A DNA stretch of 5,690 nucleotides from Thermoplasmata archaeon (GTDB lineage: Archaea > Thermoplasmatota > E2 > UBA202 > JdFR-43), in contig JAGGYX010000205.1 in the NCBI GenBank assembly GCA_021162305.1, forward strand, positions 1 through 5,690, read 5' to 3'. The notes under the pieces were generated by a model. The model saw nothing but the letters and a program-made list of their open reading frames with translations. It ran no database searches and had not been told where the DNA came from. Every line of letters begins with the position of its first letter. The first letter of the stretch is position 1. A program made the translations under genes and the position numbers. Below, piece by piece: positions 4,749 through 5,690 of the stretch.

Positions 4749-5690
4749 ATGGACATATATGAAAAAATAATGGCTCTGGCAAAAAGGAGGGGCATATTGT
4801 ATAAGTCGTATTCCATTTATGGAGGAGAAGCTGGTTTTTATGATTATGGTCCCATAGGGAGCATAATGAAAAACAATATTGAGAACGAGTGGCGAAACTT
4901 TTATGTAATGAAGGAGAAATTTTATGAAATATCCACGCCATCAATAACTCCTTACCATGTTCTCAAAGCATCTGGTCATGTTGATGAATTTATAGATAAA
5001 ATAGCAACATGCAGAAAATGTGGAAAAAGTTTTAAAGTCGAGGAGCTAAAAGATGGCAAATGCCCGATTTGCGGAGGCGAGGTTGAGAAAGGAGAGATGA
5101 ACCTGATGTTTGAAACATACATAGGGGCAAAAAAGAAAGGCAAGGCTTTTCTCCGCCCCGAAACGGCGCAGGGCATATTCGTGAATTTTCCATTCCTCTA
5201 TGAATTTTTCAGAAAGAAAATTCCATTTGGGGTGGTTCAGATTGGAAAGGGTTTTAGAAACGAAGTCTCACCCCGTCAGGGAATACTCCGCCTTAGAGAA
5301 TTCTCAATGGCTGAAGCAGAGATTTTTTTCCATCCTCAAAATAAGAAGCATGAAAACTTTGATGAGTTTAAAGATAAAAAAATGCTTCTTCTGCCTGCTG
5401 GCATGGATGAAATGGAAGCGAAGCTTGGTGAAGCCGTTGAGAAGGGTATAATAGGAAATGAAGCCCTCGCATATTACATGGCAATTACCCATGAATTTTT
5501 GATAAAGGTTGGAGTCGCTGGAGATAAAATCAGATTCAGGCAACATGAGAAGGATGAGCTTGCTCACTATGCTCATGAATGCTGGGATGCTGAAGTATTT
5601 TTGCAACGTTTTGGATGGGTTGAATGCGTTGGCATAGCTGATAGAGCAGCTCATGATTTAATGGCGCATATGCAGGCCACTGGCATGAAC
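4749..5690 (+). CDS. glyS: Glycyl-tRNA synthetase, archaeal/eukaryotic type (partial, C-terminus off the right edge)
   Basis: This class II aminoacyl-tRNA synthetase charges tRNA-Gly with glycine in the cytoplasm. The 314 visible codons are open to the window edge; the dimeric alpha2 family is usually about 550-580 residues, so the rest of the catalytic domain (motif 3) and the anticodon-binding domain lie outside. Visible signatures are AKRRGILYKSYSIYGGEAGF (11-30), YDYGPIGS (31-38), a zinc knuckle C88-x2-C91/C105-x2-C108 (CRKC, CPIC), RPETAQGIF (136-144), motif 2 GFRNEVSPRQGILRLREFSM (168-187), the GlyRS-specific RFRQHEKDELAHYAHECWD (262-280), and GWVECVGIADRAAHDL (289-304). The ATG at 4749 gives the usual MDxYEKI start and lies four bases after the CBS stop, with GTGAT (4741-4745) as a weak binding site. 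No disrupted motif is seen. Confidence 0.97.
   Translation, partial: MDIYEKIMALAKRRGILYKSYSIYGGEAGFYDYGPIGSIMKNNIENEWRNFYVMKEKFYEISTPSITPYHVLKASGHVDEFIDKIATCRKCGKSFKVEELKDGKCPICGGEVEKGEMNLMFETYIGAKKKGKAFLRPETAQGIFVNFPFLYEFFRKKIPFGVVQIGKGFRNEVSPRQGILRLREFSMAEAEIFFHPQNKKHENFDEFKDKKMLLLPAGMDEMEAKLGEAVEKGIIGNEALAYYMAITHEFLIKVGVAGDKIRFRQHEKDELAHYAHECWDAEVFLQRFGWVECVGIADRAAHDLMAHMQATGMN

Noticed and set aside
5200..5451. Plus-strand 83-codon frame inside glyS, possible sign of a frameshift
   Set aside because: The glyS frame is open from 4749 to 5690 with RPETAQGIF, motif 2 and RFRQHE in one register, so there is no frameshift.
5304..5654. Minus-strand 116-codon frame opposite glyS
   Set aside because: It is antisense to conserved synthetase sequence and has no recognisable domain.
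1..5690. CRISPR array, insertion sequence, phage or toxin-antitoxin genes
   Set aside because: I saw no regularly spaced repeats, transposase motifs or terminal repeats, and almost all bases belong to recognisable cellular genes.

Overview
This is archaeal chromosomal DNA, probably from a euryarchaeon in the broad sense. The evidence is the gene cluster for L44e (eL42), S27e (eS27) and the alpha subunit of aIF2, the eukaryote/archaeal-type glycyl-tRNA synthetase with a Cys4 zinc knuckle, TATA-box promoters at leaderless-mRNA spacing, and GGAGG/GAGGT ribosome binding sites inside operons. Coding strands are rich in A and purines, with many AGA/AGG (Arg) and ATA (Ile) codons; this is common in thermophilic archaea but does not prove thermophily. 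A Thermoplasmatota-related lineage is possible, but nothing here fixes the taxon.

Layout. (1) Positions 1-950, minus strand: a translation operon read right to left, L44e, then S27e one base later, then aIF2-alpha overlapping S27e by 20 bases and running off the left edge. (2) Positions 951-1069: a 119-base divergent control region with a TATA-like octamer TTTATATT facing each way and a short perfect inverted repeat on the kinase side. (3) Positions 1070-3805, plus strand: a tight three-gene set. It holds a soluble GAF-PAS histidine kinase, a compact amidohydrolase whose start lies 50 bases inside the kinase gene, and an isochorismatase-family cysteine hydrolase 8 bases further on. (4) Positions 3806-3898: a spacer with an A/T-only inverted repeat, a possible 25-codon micro-ORF and a strong ribosome binding site. 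(5) Positions 3899-5690, plus strand: a four-CBS-domain protein followed 4 bases later by glycyl-tRNA synthetase, which runs off the right edge.

How the genes work together. The two ends are housekeeping translation genes. The middle trio is the accessory part: two hydrolases from folds that both act on C-N bonds, translationally tied to a cytoplasmic sensor kinase with no response regulator in view. It is also more AT-rich than its neighbours in the rows I sampled. A small catabolic or salvage module with its own sensor is a reasonable hypothesis, but the substrate cannot be read from sequence. I see no CRISPR array, tRNA, rRNA, insertion sequence or phage gene, and no clear case for a wholly new system.
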